From Candidatus Thorarchaeota archaeon (GTDB lineage Archaea > Asgardarchaeota > Thorarchaeia > Thorarchaeales > Thorarchaeaceae): a stretch of 21,173 nt of DNA. Numbering within the stretch: the stretch's first letter is position 1; every line of letters starts with the position of its first letter. The notes below the pieces were generated by a model. That model was given only the letters and a program-made list of their open reading frames with translations. It was not told the DNA's origin and made no database searches. This document shows, piece after piece, positions 7,668 through 14,533 of the stretch. Where the stretch lies: positions 1-21,173 of the forward strand of contig SDOA01000071.1 in assembly GCA_004524595.1 (NCBI GenBank), given 5' to 3'. Position numbers and translations under genes: made by a program.

Positions 7668-8540
7668 CTACCACACATCCCTAAGGATTGGATTCTCATT
7701 TCTATCAATCATCCGAATTGCATTCTCTGGGCATATTGTGGCACAGAGACCGCAACCAAAACAGCGCATCGTATCTATAAATGGAGCATTCATAAGACTG
7801 TTGAAATGTAATGCCCCAAACTGACATCGGTAGGAGCAAGATTCACAACCAGTGCACTTTGAAAAATCGACCTGAGCAATATATTCTCCCTTATAGAGAA
7901 AGTTCAGATCATACTCCATTCTGACTCTTGTTGCTGCACATTCAGGTCTCTCACAGCTACATAAGGCGGCAATATAGGGGATTGGTCCAAACCAGACTGT
8001 ATTCACTCGACCTGAGTGGTTCATTTGTTCAATGAACTCCTGAGCCTCATCGACATGGAGCCTCTCAGCTCCCTTTTCAGGGATGAATCTTGGAAGTTTG
8101 GGAACCATCTCTGAGAGGGCTCCAAATGTCAGACAGCATGGATCTTTGATTCCTCTACTCATCAGCCTGCACGCACAGTTTACTTTGAGGACTGGACTAG
8201 CAATCTCCAGCACCTTTTTTGCATCTTCAAGAGTGACGACCTGTCCTGGGTGACCCTCCGCCCGATGAGGATTCCGTGTGCCCTTCTCCTTACTGAACCA
8301 TGAGTTTACATAGGCTTTCAAAGCTCTCCCAACAATGGGCATGCTGAACTTATATCCAGGTCCTTTCATTGATATTCCGTAGATTTTCTGAAGATAGATC
8401 TTCTCAAATTGCTTCCAGAGTTCAAAAATATATTCGTGAGCTCCGGTTTCAATCGCTGTCTGTTCAAGATAATTTCTGGAGTTTAGGTACCACTTCTTAC
8501 CAGCTCCATGTTTGAAACACCATTCGCACATCAGGTCCAC
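7668..8540 (-). CDS. Cysteine-rich 4Fe-4S ferredoxin-domain protein with CxCR...CC motif
   Basis: 290 residues from GTG 8540; an ATG three codons in, at 8531, is equally possible. It has 17 cysteines. Two standard [4Fe-4S] motifs lie at the C-terminus, C229-C239 and C260-C270, both CX2CX2CX3C. Nine further cysteines lie in four groups: CEWC (5, 8), NCACR (122, 124), DPCC (135, 136) and CSCERPEC (194, 196, 201). The CACR...CCLTFG arrangement recalls the CYCR...CLxFN segment of a widespread, poorly characterised family of 4Fe-4S proteins in anaerobic bacteria and archaea. The extra cysteines could hold another metal centre or reactive thiols. There is no signal peptide or membrane helix. It is the first gene of a two-gene unit with the small ferredoxin and is divergent from a DsrE-like gene. 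The reaction catalysed is unknown. Confidence 0.75.
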   Translation of the reverse strand: MDLMCEWCFKHGAGKKWYLNSRNYLEQTAIETGAHEYIFELWKQFEKIYLQKIYGISMKGPGYKFSMPIVGRALKAYVNSWFSKEKGTRNPHRAEGHPGQVVTLEDAKKVLEIASPVLKVNCACRLMSRGIKDPCCLTFGALSEMVPKLPRFIPEKGAERLHVDEAQEFIEQMNHSGRVNTVWFGPIPYIAALCSCERPECAATRVRMEYDLNFLYKGEYIAQVDFSKCTGCESCSYRCQFGALHFNSLMNAPFIDTMRCFGCGLCATICPENAIRMIDRNENPILRDVW

Positions 8541-8588
8541 TGCCTATTACTCTTTTAAGTCTGAATTCTTATTACAAACAGACTATAT

Positions 8589-8609
8589 TATTTTACGTCT
8601 AGTAAAATA
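8589..8609. promoter_or_regulatory. Candidate operator: perfect 8-bp inverted repeat in a divergent promoter region
   Basis: TATTTTAC (8589-8596) and GTAAAATA (8602-8609) are exact reverse complements separated by 5 bp. The site lies between the Fe-S gene pair (-) and the DsrE-like gene (+), next to a TATA-like TAATATA on the - strand (8584-8590). A 21-bp palindrome in this position is typical of a dimeric winged-helix regulator site. No regulator gene is adjacent in the window. Confidence 0.5.
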
Positions 8610-8660
8610 CACACCTATCTATCAATCATGTATTAAAGGAATTCTTTGTGGGTTAGAAAC

Positions 8661-8670
8661 AGTTTATTTA
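8661..8670 (+). promoter_or_regulatory. TATA-like box for the DsrE-like gene
   Basis: AGTTTATTTA at 8661-8670 is a good archaeal TATA match centred about 27 bp before ATG 8694. It implies a leaderless transcript starting at or next to that ATG, and argues against the upstream TTG 8646 and ATG 8670 as starts. Confidence 0.45.
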
Positions 8671-8693
8671 TGATTACGAAATTTAAAAAAACT

Positions 8694-9026
8694 ATGACGG
8701 AAAAACTATTGATAATCATTGCGTCTAGTGACAGGGAAAAAGTCTTGACCGCTCTAATGTACGCAAAGAATACTATCAAGTATGGATGGATTCCTGAAGT
8801 CAGAGTCATATTCTTTGGTCCTGCTGAGAATTTGTTAGTAAGTGATACTGATGTAACCGCATCTGCTAAGGAACTAGTGAATTTTAGTCAACCCATTGCC
8901 TGCCAATACATTTCAGATCGTGATAACATCACTGAAAGGATTGAGAAACTTGGCATTAAGACTGATTATGTTGGTAGTATCATCGCTGATTTGCTTAATG
9001 ATGGATACACACCTATGGTCTGGTAA
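8694..9026 (+). CDS. DsrE-like family protein
   Basis: 110 residues from ATG 8694, MTEKLLIIIASSDREKVLTA. The frame is open from TTG 8646, but a TATA-like box sits within that extension. The beta-alpha pattern fits the DsrE/DsrF/DrsH-like fold: an initial LLIIIASSD strand, then a helix (KVLTALMYAKNTIKYG), VRVIFFGPAENLLV, a helix and the closing GIKTDYVGSIIADLLNDGYTPMVW. DsrE-type proteins bind small ligands or carry persulfide on a cysteine in sulfur trafficking. The only cysteine here (IACQYIS) lies after the third strand region, near where the DsrE/TusD cysteine would be; whether it is equivalent is uncertain. The gene is divergent from two Fe-S protein genes that share the promoter region, so a common redox or sulfur signal is plausible (inference). 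Confidence 0.65.
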   Translation: MTEKLLIIIASSDREKVLTALMYAKNTIKYGWIPEVRVIFFGPAENLLVSDTDVTASAKELVNFSQPIACQYISDRDNITERIEKLGIKTDYVGSIIADLLNDGYTPMVW

Positions 9027-9051
9027 AACTGAGCTTTGTTTAAAATAATGA

Positions 9052-9083
9052 GCCAAGAAAGATATTCATGCTTCTTTCTTGGC
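9052..9083 (-). terminator. Hairpin between convergent genes
   Basis: GCCAAGAAAGA (9052-9062) and TCTTTCTTGGC (9073-9083) form a perfect 11-bp stem with a 10-nt loop. The right arm overlaps the last codons of the methyltransferase gene. On the - strand the stem is followed by TCATTATTTT, a U-rich exit tract, so it best suits termination of the oxidoreductase/methyltransferase operon. It may also insulate the DsrE-like gene, which ends at 9026 on the + strand. Confidence 0.5.
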
Positions 9084-9689
9084 AAATACCCAGTATTGTT
9101 GTTCTCCGCCTAAGGTTCGTATTCCATTAGATATAATACTAAACCCAGCTTTTTTCAGAGATAACAGAGTTTTCTTCGGATCGTTCGTGCTCCACAACAT
9201 TGGTTCTCCAAAAAATTGACTCATTCCTTCTGATTCATATATACCAGTATTAATGACAAGTATTCCATTATCCTTTAGCATTCGATGGAAGTTCTGAATA
9301 ATGAGAGCATGGTTAATCCTTGGAATGTGCCAAAGAGTGTACACACAAATTATGCCATCAAACGAATTTTCTGGAAAATCCAGTGTGAGAATATTTTTCT
9401 GATAGAATGTAGCTTCAGGAACATTTTCTTTTGCTAGATCAACCATCTTTTTTGAAATATCAACCCCTGTTACACTAAATTCCTTTTTCACAAGATATTG
9501 TGATACTGGTCTCCCAACGCCACACCCAGCGTCTAGTACCTTACCAGAAATTGGCAGTAGTCCTGTAAATTTTTCCAATTCACAGTTGAATTTTTCATTA
9601 TCTCTAAGATTATGATACTTCTCTCCCATCCTATCATAACTTTTTTCGACTGTTTTAAATATGTCCAAATTCAGGTAATCCTCCTTCAA
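9066..9689 (-). CDS. Class I SAM-dependent methyltransferase (Methyltransf_11/25 type)
   Basis: 207 residues. Motif I, VLDAGCGVGRP, is at 51-61, the acidic end of strand 2 is TGVDISKKMVDLA, and the post-motif segment is FDGIICVYTLWHIPR with GILVINTGIY later. This order is that of small Rossmann-type methyltransferases acting on small molecules. There is no substrate-specific signature. The ATG lies 3 nt after the stop of the pyridine nucleotide-disulfide oxidoreductase gene, so the two are one operon, and the protein could act on a thiol or quinone product of that enzyme (speculative). It ends in a hairpin terminator. Confidence 0.85.
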   Translation of the reverse strand: MKEDYLNLDIFKTVEKSYDRMGEKYHNLRDNEKFNCELEKFTGLLPISGKVLDAGCGVGRPVSQYLVKKEFSVTGVDISKKMVDLAKENVPEATFYQKNILTLDFPENSFDGIICVYTLWHIPRINHALIIQNFHRMLKDNGILVINTGIYESEGMSQFFGEPMLWSTNDPKKTLLSLKKAGFSIISNGIRTLGGEQQYWVFAKKEA

Positions 9690-9692
9690 CGA

Positions 9693-11114
9693 CTAATGAT
9701 GATGATGTTCATGTCTGCTGTCTATTGGAGCCATTCTTCCAAAAGCTCTCTGGATCACCTCTGGTAGAGCAGGATGGATATGTATTGCTTGAAACATCGG
9801 GTAAAATGTTCCTTCACGAGTGTACATAAGATCCGCAATCTCCTGAATTAGGATGGGCGAATAAGGTCCTACAATACTTGCTCCTAGAATCCTCTTATTC
9901 TCTGCATCTATGATAACCCTCACTTTACTTGGGGGATTTCCCATGGCAAAACCCTTTGCCGCAACTGAATAATCTACTTCACCAACATAGAGTTGGTGTC
10001 CTGACTCTTTTGCCTCTCTCAAAGTCATTCCTACTGAGGCAATCGGGGGAAATGAAAAAACTGCACGAGGTACTGCGTGATAGTCCATCGTGAGATATTC
10101 TCTCTCATTATCGTTATCAAGTACTTTAGAGAGATTGTACCATACTATCTGTGATTCTTCATTGGCAACATGTCTAAACTGATATTTCCCTATTGCATCT
10201 CCAAAAGCCCAGATACCCTTTTTATTCGTCCGGAAATAGTCATCCACAATTACCCAACCGTTCTTGTCTGTTTCTACACCAGTCTTTTCAGGTTTGAATA
10301 GATCTGCATTGGATCGCCTGCCAGCTGCTATCAGGAGTACTTCTCCACTGTGTTCACTTGTTTCACCAGTGCTTCTATTACGTGCTATAACAACCTTAGT
10401 TCCTTCGTCTTCTTTAACCTCAATCACCTCATGATTGGTGAGAACGTTCATCCTCTTTGAGAGTTCTTCTCTAAGAATCTCAGAAATATCTGAATCCTCC
10501 TCTTTCACCAGAAATGGATTCCTTCCAATGATGGTGACCTCTGTGCTGACAGCAGAAAAGAAGTGTCCGAATTCTGCGGCAATATAACCTCCTCCAACTA
10601 TTATCATAGACTTTGGCTGTTCCATTAGGTGAAGAGCCTCATCATTCGTGAGATAATCCACATTTTCGAGACCCTTGATATCAGGAATGAGCGGTCTCGA
10701 TCCCGCGGCAATGATAATGTTTTCAGACTTTATTTTTTCTCCATTGATTTCAAGAGTGTAATCATCTATGAACTCTCCTGTTCCTTTATACCAGTCGATT
10801 CCTTCAGCTGAATCAACAGAGTCCCCTTGCTGTTTGCTAGAACCGTCTACCTCGTCCCTCATTCGCTGCATGATTGCATGATAATCAATATGTTCAATTT
10901 TTGTTTTAACACCAAGATCTTCCAGATGCTTTGTTTGTACTATGATATCTGCCACGTATGTAAGTATCTTTGTAGGTATACATCCGCGATTCAAACATGT
11001 GCCTCCCATTGGGCCATGTTCAATTACTGCTACATTCAACCCTCGGTCATATGCAGCTGAGGCAATATTCATCCCTGCACCTGAGCCAATCACAATGAGA
11101 TCGTATTCCTTCAT
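9693..11114 (-). CDS. Dihydrolipoamide dehydrogenase-like pyridine nucleotide-disulfide oxidoreductase with His-rich tail
   Basis: 473 residues, the usual class I length. The FAD-binding loop GSGAGM is at 10-15 and the redox-active disulfide is GGTCLNRGCIPTK with C40 and C45. The NAD(P) loop is VGGGYIAAEFG, GDAIGKYQFRHVA precedes the interface domain, and the active-site pair is H447/E452 in HIHPALPEV. It would transfer electrons between NAD(P)H and a disulfide (lipoamide, mycothione-like, or an unknown low-molecular-weight thiol). The GSGAGM loop, lacking the last Gly of GXGXXG, recalls mycothione reductase and some archaeal homologues; the MerA C-terminal Cys pair is absent. The last six residues are HEHHHH, a natural metal-binding-type tail. 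A TATA-like box 27 bp upstream predicts a leaderless mRNA. No 2-oxoacid dehydrogenase or lipoyl protein gene is nearby. Confidence 0.85.
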   Translation of the reverse strand: MKEYDLIVIGSGAGMNIASAAYDRGLNVAVIEHGPMGGTCLNRGCIPTKILTYVADIIVQTKHLEDLGVKTKIEHIDYHAIMQRMRDEVDGSSKQQGDSVDSAEGIDWYKGTGEFIDDYTLEINGEKIKSENIIIAAGSRPLIPDIKGLENVDYLTNDEALHLMEQPKSMIIVGGGYIAAEFGHFFSAVSTEVTIIGRNPFLVKEEDSDISEILREELSKRMNVLTNHEVIEVKEDEGTKVVIARNRSTGETSEHSGEVLLIAAGRRSNADLFKPEKTGVETDKNGWVIVDDYFRTNKKGIWAFGDAIGKYQFRHVANEESQIVWYNLSKVLDNDNEREYLTMDYHAVPRAVFSFPPIASVGMTLREAKESGHQLYVGEVDYSVAAKGFAMGNPPSKVRVIIDAENKRILGASIVGPYSPILIQEIADLMYTREGTFYPMFQAIHIHPALPEVIQRAFGRMAPIDSRHEHHHH

Positions 11115-11136
11115 ATTATTAACAATAGTGAACCAA

Positions 11137-11146
11137 TTAATAAATG
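11137..11146 (-). promoter_or_regulatory. TATA-like box for the disulfide oxidoreductase gene
   Basis: On the - strand the sequence reads CATTTATTAA, centred 27 bp before ATG 11114. This spacing predicts transcription starting at the start codon, i.e. a leaderless mRNA, and no Shine-Dalgarno sequence is present just upstream of the ATG. Confidence 0.5.
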
Positions 11147-11181
11147 TGATGGTCTAATACTTTGCATAATCTTGAATGGAA

Positions 11182-12393
11182 TCATAGGATCTCCCACGAT
11201 GTGGCAGTGCTGACGCCGCCACCACCACAGAGTGTTGCCATACCTCTCTTAAGATCCCTGTTCTTTAGTGCATTGAGAAGGGTAATTATAATGCGAGCAC
11301 CTGTGGAACCTACTGGATGTCCCAATCCTATTCCTGAACCATTGACATTGACTTTTTCTCTATCCCAACCAAGTGGTTTCAGTCCTTGTTCTACTGCCAA
11401 GAATTGACTTGCAAATGCCTCGTTTAACTCGACAAGATTCCAATCATTGAATCCTTCTCCAGTTCTATCCATAAGGTTCTGTACAGCAGCAATCGGAGAT
11501 TCTCCCATGAGGTGAGGTTCACTGCATCCCATTCCATATCCAATTAGTCGTGCTATTGGTTGAGAACCAAGCTCTTCTGCCTTTTCCATTGACATCAATA
11601 GAACAGCCGATGCGCCATCGTTGATTCCGCTAGAATTCCCCGCAGTTACAGTGCCATCTTTCCTGAAAGCAGGTTTGAGTTTGGCGAGATCCTCCATAGT
11701 TAAATTCGGTCTGAAGTGCTCATCATGTTCGACAATTAACGGGTCTTTTCTGCTTTTGATTTCAATAGGAATTATCTCGTCTTTGAAATCTCCGTCCTTT
11801 GTTGCTCTCTCAGCATTATTATGAGACCTTAATGCAACAATGTCTTGATCTTCTCTTGAGAATCCATATTTATCATTGAGAAACTCTGCGGTTTCTCCCA
11901 TGATATATGACTTACCTGTTTCAGGATGTGGATAGAAGTGACTTCCTGCATGAAGCCCAGTCGTCAACGAATCCATAAAGACTCCATCAAAAAGACGCAT
12001 CCCCCATCGAGCATTTTCTACACAATACAGTGCGTTCGACATTGACTCGACTCCGCCAGCGAGAACCACATCAGTAAATCCTGTTTGAATCTGAAGTGCT
12101 CCACTGATTATGCATTCCATAGCAGATGTGCAGACTCGATTGATAGTGACTGCAGGAACTGTATATGGGATTCCAGCTAATAAAGCTGAAACTCTGGCTA
12201 TGTTTAGCGCTTTGGGAGGTTCCATACAATTACCAAATCTTACATCTCCAATGATTGCCGGGTCAATCCCTGCCAGGTTAATGACGCCTTTGATTACTTG
12301 TGCGGCTAGCTCAGGAGCTTGAAGATCCTTCAAAGAACCTCCGAAAGTTCCAATTGGGCTTCTGGCGGCAGCAACAACCACTATGTCTGTCAT
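11182..12393 (-). CDS. Thiolase, acetyl-CoA C-acyltransferase type
   Basis: 403 residues, a full-length thiolase. The acyl-accepting nucleophile is C88 in NRVCTSAMECI. The other active-site elements are NEAFASQFLA, H359 in GIGLGHPVGSTGAR, and C389 in TLCGGGGVSTA. It catalyses condensation of two acyl-CoAs, or the reverse thiolysis, in acetoacetyl-CoA formation for mevalonate or in beta-oxidation. The form with GHPVGSTGAR and CGGGG is the bacterial/mitochondrial biosynthetic-degradative thiolase type, and differs from the SCP-x-like thiolase paired with a DUF35 protein and HMG-CoA synthase in most archaea. No HMG-CoA synthase, DUF35 or beta-oxidation gene is adjacent. The ATG is 27-28 bp after a TATA-like box, so it is transcribed on its own. 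Chain-length specificity cannot be told. Confidence 0.9.
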   Translation of the reverse strand: MTDIVVVAAARSPIGTFGGSLKDLQAPELAAQVIKGVINLAGIDPAIIGDVRFGNCMEPPKALNIARVSALLAGIPYTVPAVTINRVCTSAMECIISGALQIQTGFTDVVLAGGVESMSNALYCVENARWGMRLFDGVFMDSLTTGLHAGSHFYPHPETGKSYIMGETAEFLNDKYGFSREDQDIVALRSHNNAERATKDGDFKDEIIPIEIKSRKDPLIVEHDEHFRPNLTMEDLAKLKPAFRKDGTVTAGNSSGINDGASAVLLMSMEKAEELGSQPIARLIGYGMGCSEPHLMGESPIAAVQNLMDRTGEGFNDWNLVELNEAFASQFLAVEQGLKPLGWDREKVNVNGSGIGLGHPVGSTGARIIITLLNALKNRDLKRGMATLCGGGGVSTATSWEIL

Positions 12394-12415
12394 GGGCGTG
12401 ACGAGTAATTATATC

Positions 12416-12425
12416 CCTTATATTG
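12416..12425 (-). promoter_or_regulatory. TATA-like box for the thiolase gene
   Basis: On the - strand CAATATAAGG at 12416-12425 is centred about 27-28 bp upstream of ATG 12393. The spacing predicts a leaderless transcript, and no purine-rich ribosome binding site precedes the ATG. Confidence 0.5.
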
Positions 12426-12629
12426 TACTTGGTCTTGAAAATTCAACACTTTCGTTCTCCGCAATTAATGTGTGCATAAAGTTACAAGTTCATTTAAGGC
12501 GAAGTTTTGCAGTATATTTCAATTACGTCAGGTTGTGGTTTTAGAACTATGGAAGGAGATAGGTCTGTCATGTCGGGATTGAGATGGTTTGGAGAATCTA
12601 TTTTGGATTTTAGGGGGGAACACCTGACA

Positions 12630-12674
12630 GGGGGCAGACACTAGAAGAAAGCCAACTCCAATTTGTCTGCCCCC
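12630..12674. repeat. GC-rich perfect inverted repeat downstream of hisI
   Basis: GGGGGCAGACA (12630-12640) and TGTCTGCCCCC (12664-12674) are perfect reverse complements around a 23-nt loop. The element lies 15 nt past the hisI stop codon. On the - strand it is not followed by a U-tract, but on the + strand it is followed by AACGTTTTCATTTTGT. It may be the 3' end structure of the his mRNA, a stabilising hairpin, or the end of a small + strand RNA. Confidence 0.5.
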
Positions 12675-12689
12675 AACGTTTTCATTTTG

Positions 12690-13031
12690 TCATTGCTCAC
12701 TACTATACAAGATACAGTGAAAGCAGGAATAAGTTCCTTCATGACATGCTGGTCCAGAAGGTTCAACAATGTAGATAATTGCATCAACATCACAATCAGA
12801 AAGAATCTTAGAAACCTTCTGTATGTTCCCTGATGTTTCTCCTTTCATCATTACCTTGTCATGAGAGCGTCTATAGAAGTGTGCTAGTCCTGTTCCGAGT
12901 GTAAGCTCAAGAGCTTCTTTATTTGCATAGGCTAGTGTTAACACTTCCTTAGTGTTCATATCTTGTACCACTATTGGTATTAGACCTGAACCTTTATCGA
13001 AATCAAGGTCTTTTAGTGAAATCTGTTTCAT
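12690..13031 (-). CDS. hisI: Phosphoribosyl-AMP cyclohydrolase
   Basis: 113 residues, a HisI-only protein. It opens the adenine ring of PR-AMP to give ProFAR, the third step of histidine synthesis. The Mg site DCDVDA and the Zn-binding cysteines of GPACHEGTYSCFHC are both present, as is RRSHDKVMMKGETSGN in the middle. No HisE domain is fused to the C-terminus, and no hisE lies downstream, so PR-ATP pyrophosphatase must be encoded elsewhere. Its ATG overlaps the hisF stop by 4 nt, with GGCGGTGAG just upstream as a ribosome binding site. It is the last gene of the his operon. Confidence 0.95.
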   Translation of the reverse strand: MKQISLKDLDFDKGSGLIPIVVQDMNTKEVLTLAYANKEALELTLGTGLAHFYRRSHDKVMMKGETSGNIQKVSKILSDCDVDAIIYIVEPSGPACHEGTYSCFHCILYSSEQ

Positions 13032-13810
13032 GGTCTCACCGCCACCCCATTCTTTCGAAGATACTCCTTAACTTCTTGAATTGGATACTGATCATAATGA
13101 AACGAAGAAGCAGCCAAAGCCGCATCAGCTTTTCCTTTGGTAAACACTTCAAGAAATGTTCTTGGTTCTCCAGCACCTCCTGAAGCTATTACTGGAATAC
13201 TTACAGATTCAGCGATTAATTTGGTGAGTTCTATATCATACCCAATTCTTGTTCCATCACGATCCATTGATGTAAGTAAAATCTCTCCAGCTCCAAGTAA
13301 TTCAACTTCAAGCGCCCAGCGAACTGCTTCGATACCTGTATTCTTCCTGCCTCCATAGGTGAACACCTCGAAGGGAGTCTCTGATTCCACTCCTTTGATG
13401 TATTTTGTACGTCTACAATCAATTGCAGCAACAATACATTGACTACCAAAAGTTCTAGATAAGAGACTCACGATTTGTGGATTCTCAACTGCGCCAGTGT
13501 TTACAGCGACTTTGTCTGCACCGTTCGATAGAATCTTACGCACTTCATGAATTGTTCTAATACCACCACCAACAGTGAAAGGAATTGTTAGTTTTTCAGC
13601 AATATCTCGAACCATATTGTATAGTGGTTGCCTTGCCTCAGATGAAGCGCTTATGTCTAAGAATACTAGTTCATCTGCTCCACATTCGCTATACCTGTTT
13701 CCAAATTCTATTGGATCCCCAATATCCTGTAGGTTGATGAAATTTATTCCCTTTACAACTCGTCCACCTTTTACATCTAAACATGGAATTAATCTCTTTG
13801 TCAATGTCAT
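13028..13810 (-). CDS. hisF: Imidazole glycerol phosphate synthase, cyclase subunit
   Basis: 260 residues, a normal HisF (beta/alpha)8 barrel. With HisH it turns PRFAR plus ammonia into imidazole glycerol phosphate and AICAR. The N-terminal [19 protein letters not shown] supplies the first catalytic Asp and AAIDCRRT the second. FTVGGGIR and [10 protein letters not shown] are the two phosphate-binding loops. It has the strong ribosome binding site AGGGAGGTC and overlaps hisA and hisI by 4 nt each. Confidence 0.96.
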   Translation of the reverse strand: MTLTKRLIPCLDVKGGRVVKGINFINLQDIGDPIEFGNRYSECGADELVFLDISASSEARQPLYNMVRDIAEKLTIPFTVGGGIRTIHEVRKILSNGADKVAVNTGAVENPQIVSLLSRTFGSQCIVAAIDCRRTKYIKGVESETPFEVFTYGGRKNTGIEAVRWALEVELLGAGEILLTSMDRDGTRIGYDIELTKLIAESVSIPVIASGGAGEPRTFLEVFTKGKADAALAASSFHYDQYPIQEVKEYLRKNGVAVRP

Positions 13811-14529
13811 AAGGAAGACCTCCCTACTTCGATAGCTTTAGAGAGATTAACTCTCGATTCATAGAGTGCTCTACCTATGATTGCTCCGCTAAATCCTGCC
13901 TTGGCGAGAAATCTGATATCAGACAGATTAGACACTCCACCAGCAACAATAATGTCGCCAAGGAAGTCACTAATTGAAACAAGTCCTGAATCTGGTCCTT
14001 TAAGACTGCCATCTCTCTCAATCGAAGTCAACAAGAAGTTACAGATTCCCTCTGCTCTAAACATGTCTAGTATTGGACTGACCTTTTTATTCTCGAAAGT
14101 CTGCCATCCATGAGTAGCAATTGTATCATGATTGTAATCAAGAGAAACCACAATCTTGTCGAAACCAAATGTATTGCCAATTTTCAACACTTGGTTTGGG
14201 TCTTGCAGAGCAAGTGATCCAAGTATGATTCTATCTATTCCCATATCGATACCTGTTGAAATTATTGTTTCATTACGAAAGCCTCCTCCTGCCTGAACTG
14301 GAATGTCTATTGCCTTTACGATTGATTTGATAGTGGATAGATTGTTGCCGTCATTTAGGGCAGCGTCCAGATCAACAATGTGCAACATTTCTGCACCTTG
14401 CTCTTCCCATCTTTTTGCAACATCAATTGGAGTTTCTAACTTATTGTATGTTATTTTCTGAGAGGGCTTGCCTTGTTTAAGTCGAACTACAAATCCCTTC
14501 ATTAGATCAATTGCTGGGTATATTCGCAT
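13807..14529 (-). CDS. hisA: ProFAR isomerase (1-(5-phosphoribosyl)-5-[(phosphoribosylamino)methylideneamino]imidazole-4-carboxamide isomerase)
   Basis: 240 residues, a HisA barrel homologous to HisF. It performs the Amadori rearrangement of ProFAR to PRFAR. The catalytic Asp pair is in YPAIDLMKGFVVRLKQG (Asp8) and VVSLDYNHD, and the phosphate loops are VQAGGGFRNE and IVAGGVSNLSD. The segment TSIERDGSLKGPD is typical of HisA rather than PriA or TrpF. The gene starts 4 nt after the hisH stop, with AAGGAGATGAT as the ribosome binding site, and overlaps hisF by 4 nt. Confidence 0.95.
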   Translation of the reverse strand: MRIYPAIDLMKGFVVRLKQGKPSQKITYNKLETPIDVAKRWEEQGAEMLHIVDLDAALNDGNNLSTIKSIVKAIDIPVQAGGGFRNETIISTGIDMGIDRIILGSLALQDPNQVLKIGNTFGFDKIVVSLDYNHDTIATHGWQTFENKKVSPILDMFRAEGICNFLLTSIERDGSLKGPDSGLVSISDFLGDIIVAGGVSNLSDIRFLAKAGFSGAIIGRALYESRVNLSKAIEVGRSSL

Positions 14530-14533
14530 GATA

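Larger units (their letters stand above)
12394..12689. other. Intergenic region between the thiolase and the end of the his operon
   Basis: 296 bp without a supported gene. It contains the thiolase promoter at its left end and a GC-rich 11-bp inverted repeat at 12630-12674 near the hisI stop. A 31-codon ORF (12549-12644, +) has no ribosome binding site and is not claimed. The region is clearly more G-rich between about 12550 and 12675 than the other intergenic regions, which could mark a structured RNA. Confidence 0.5.

Noticed and set aside
8646..8693. Upstream starts (TTG 8646, ATG 8670) of the DsrE-like protein
   Set aside because: A TATA-like box lies within this stretch, and the DsrE-like strand begins at MTEKLLIIIASS.
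9693..9707. His tag left by cloning
   Set aside because: The tail is followed directly by the stop and by a native co-oriented gene 3 nt away, so it is genomic.
12385..12573. Repeated GTCTGTCATG at 12385-12394 and 12564-12573
   Set aside because: Only ten bases match, one copy is the thiolase start codon region, and the flanks diverge; chance similarity is likely.
12549..12644. 31-codon ORF on the + strand between the thiolase and hisI
   Set aside because: No ribosome binding site, no TATA at the expected distance, no recognisable family; ORFs of this size occur by chance.
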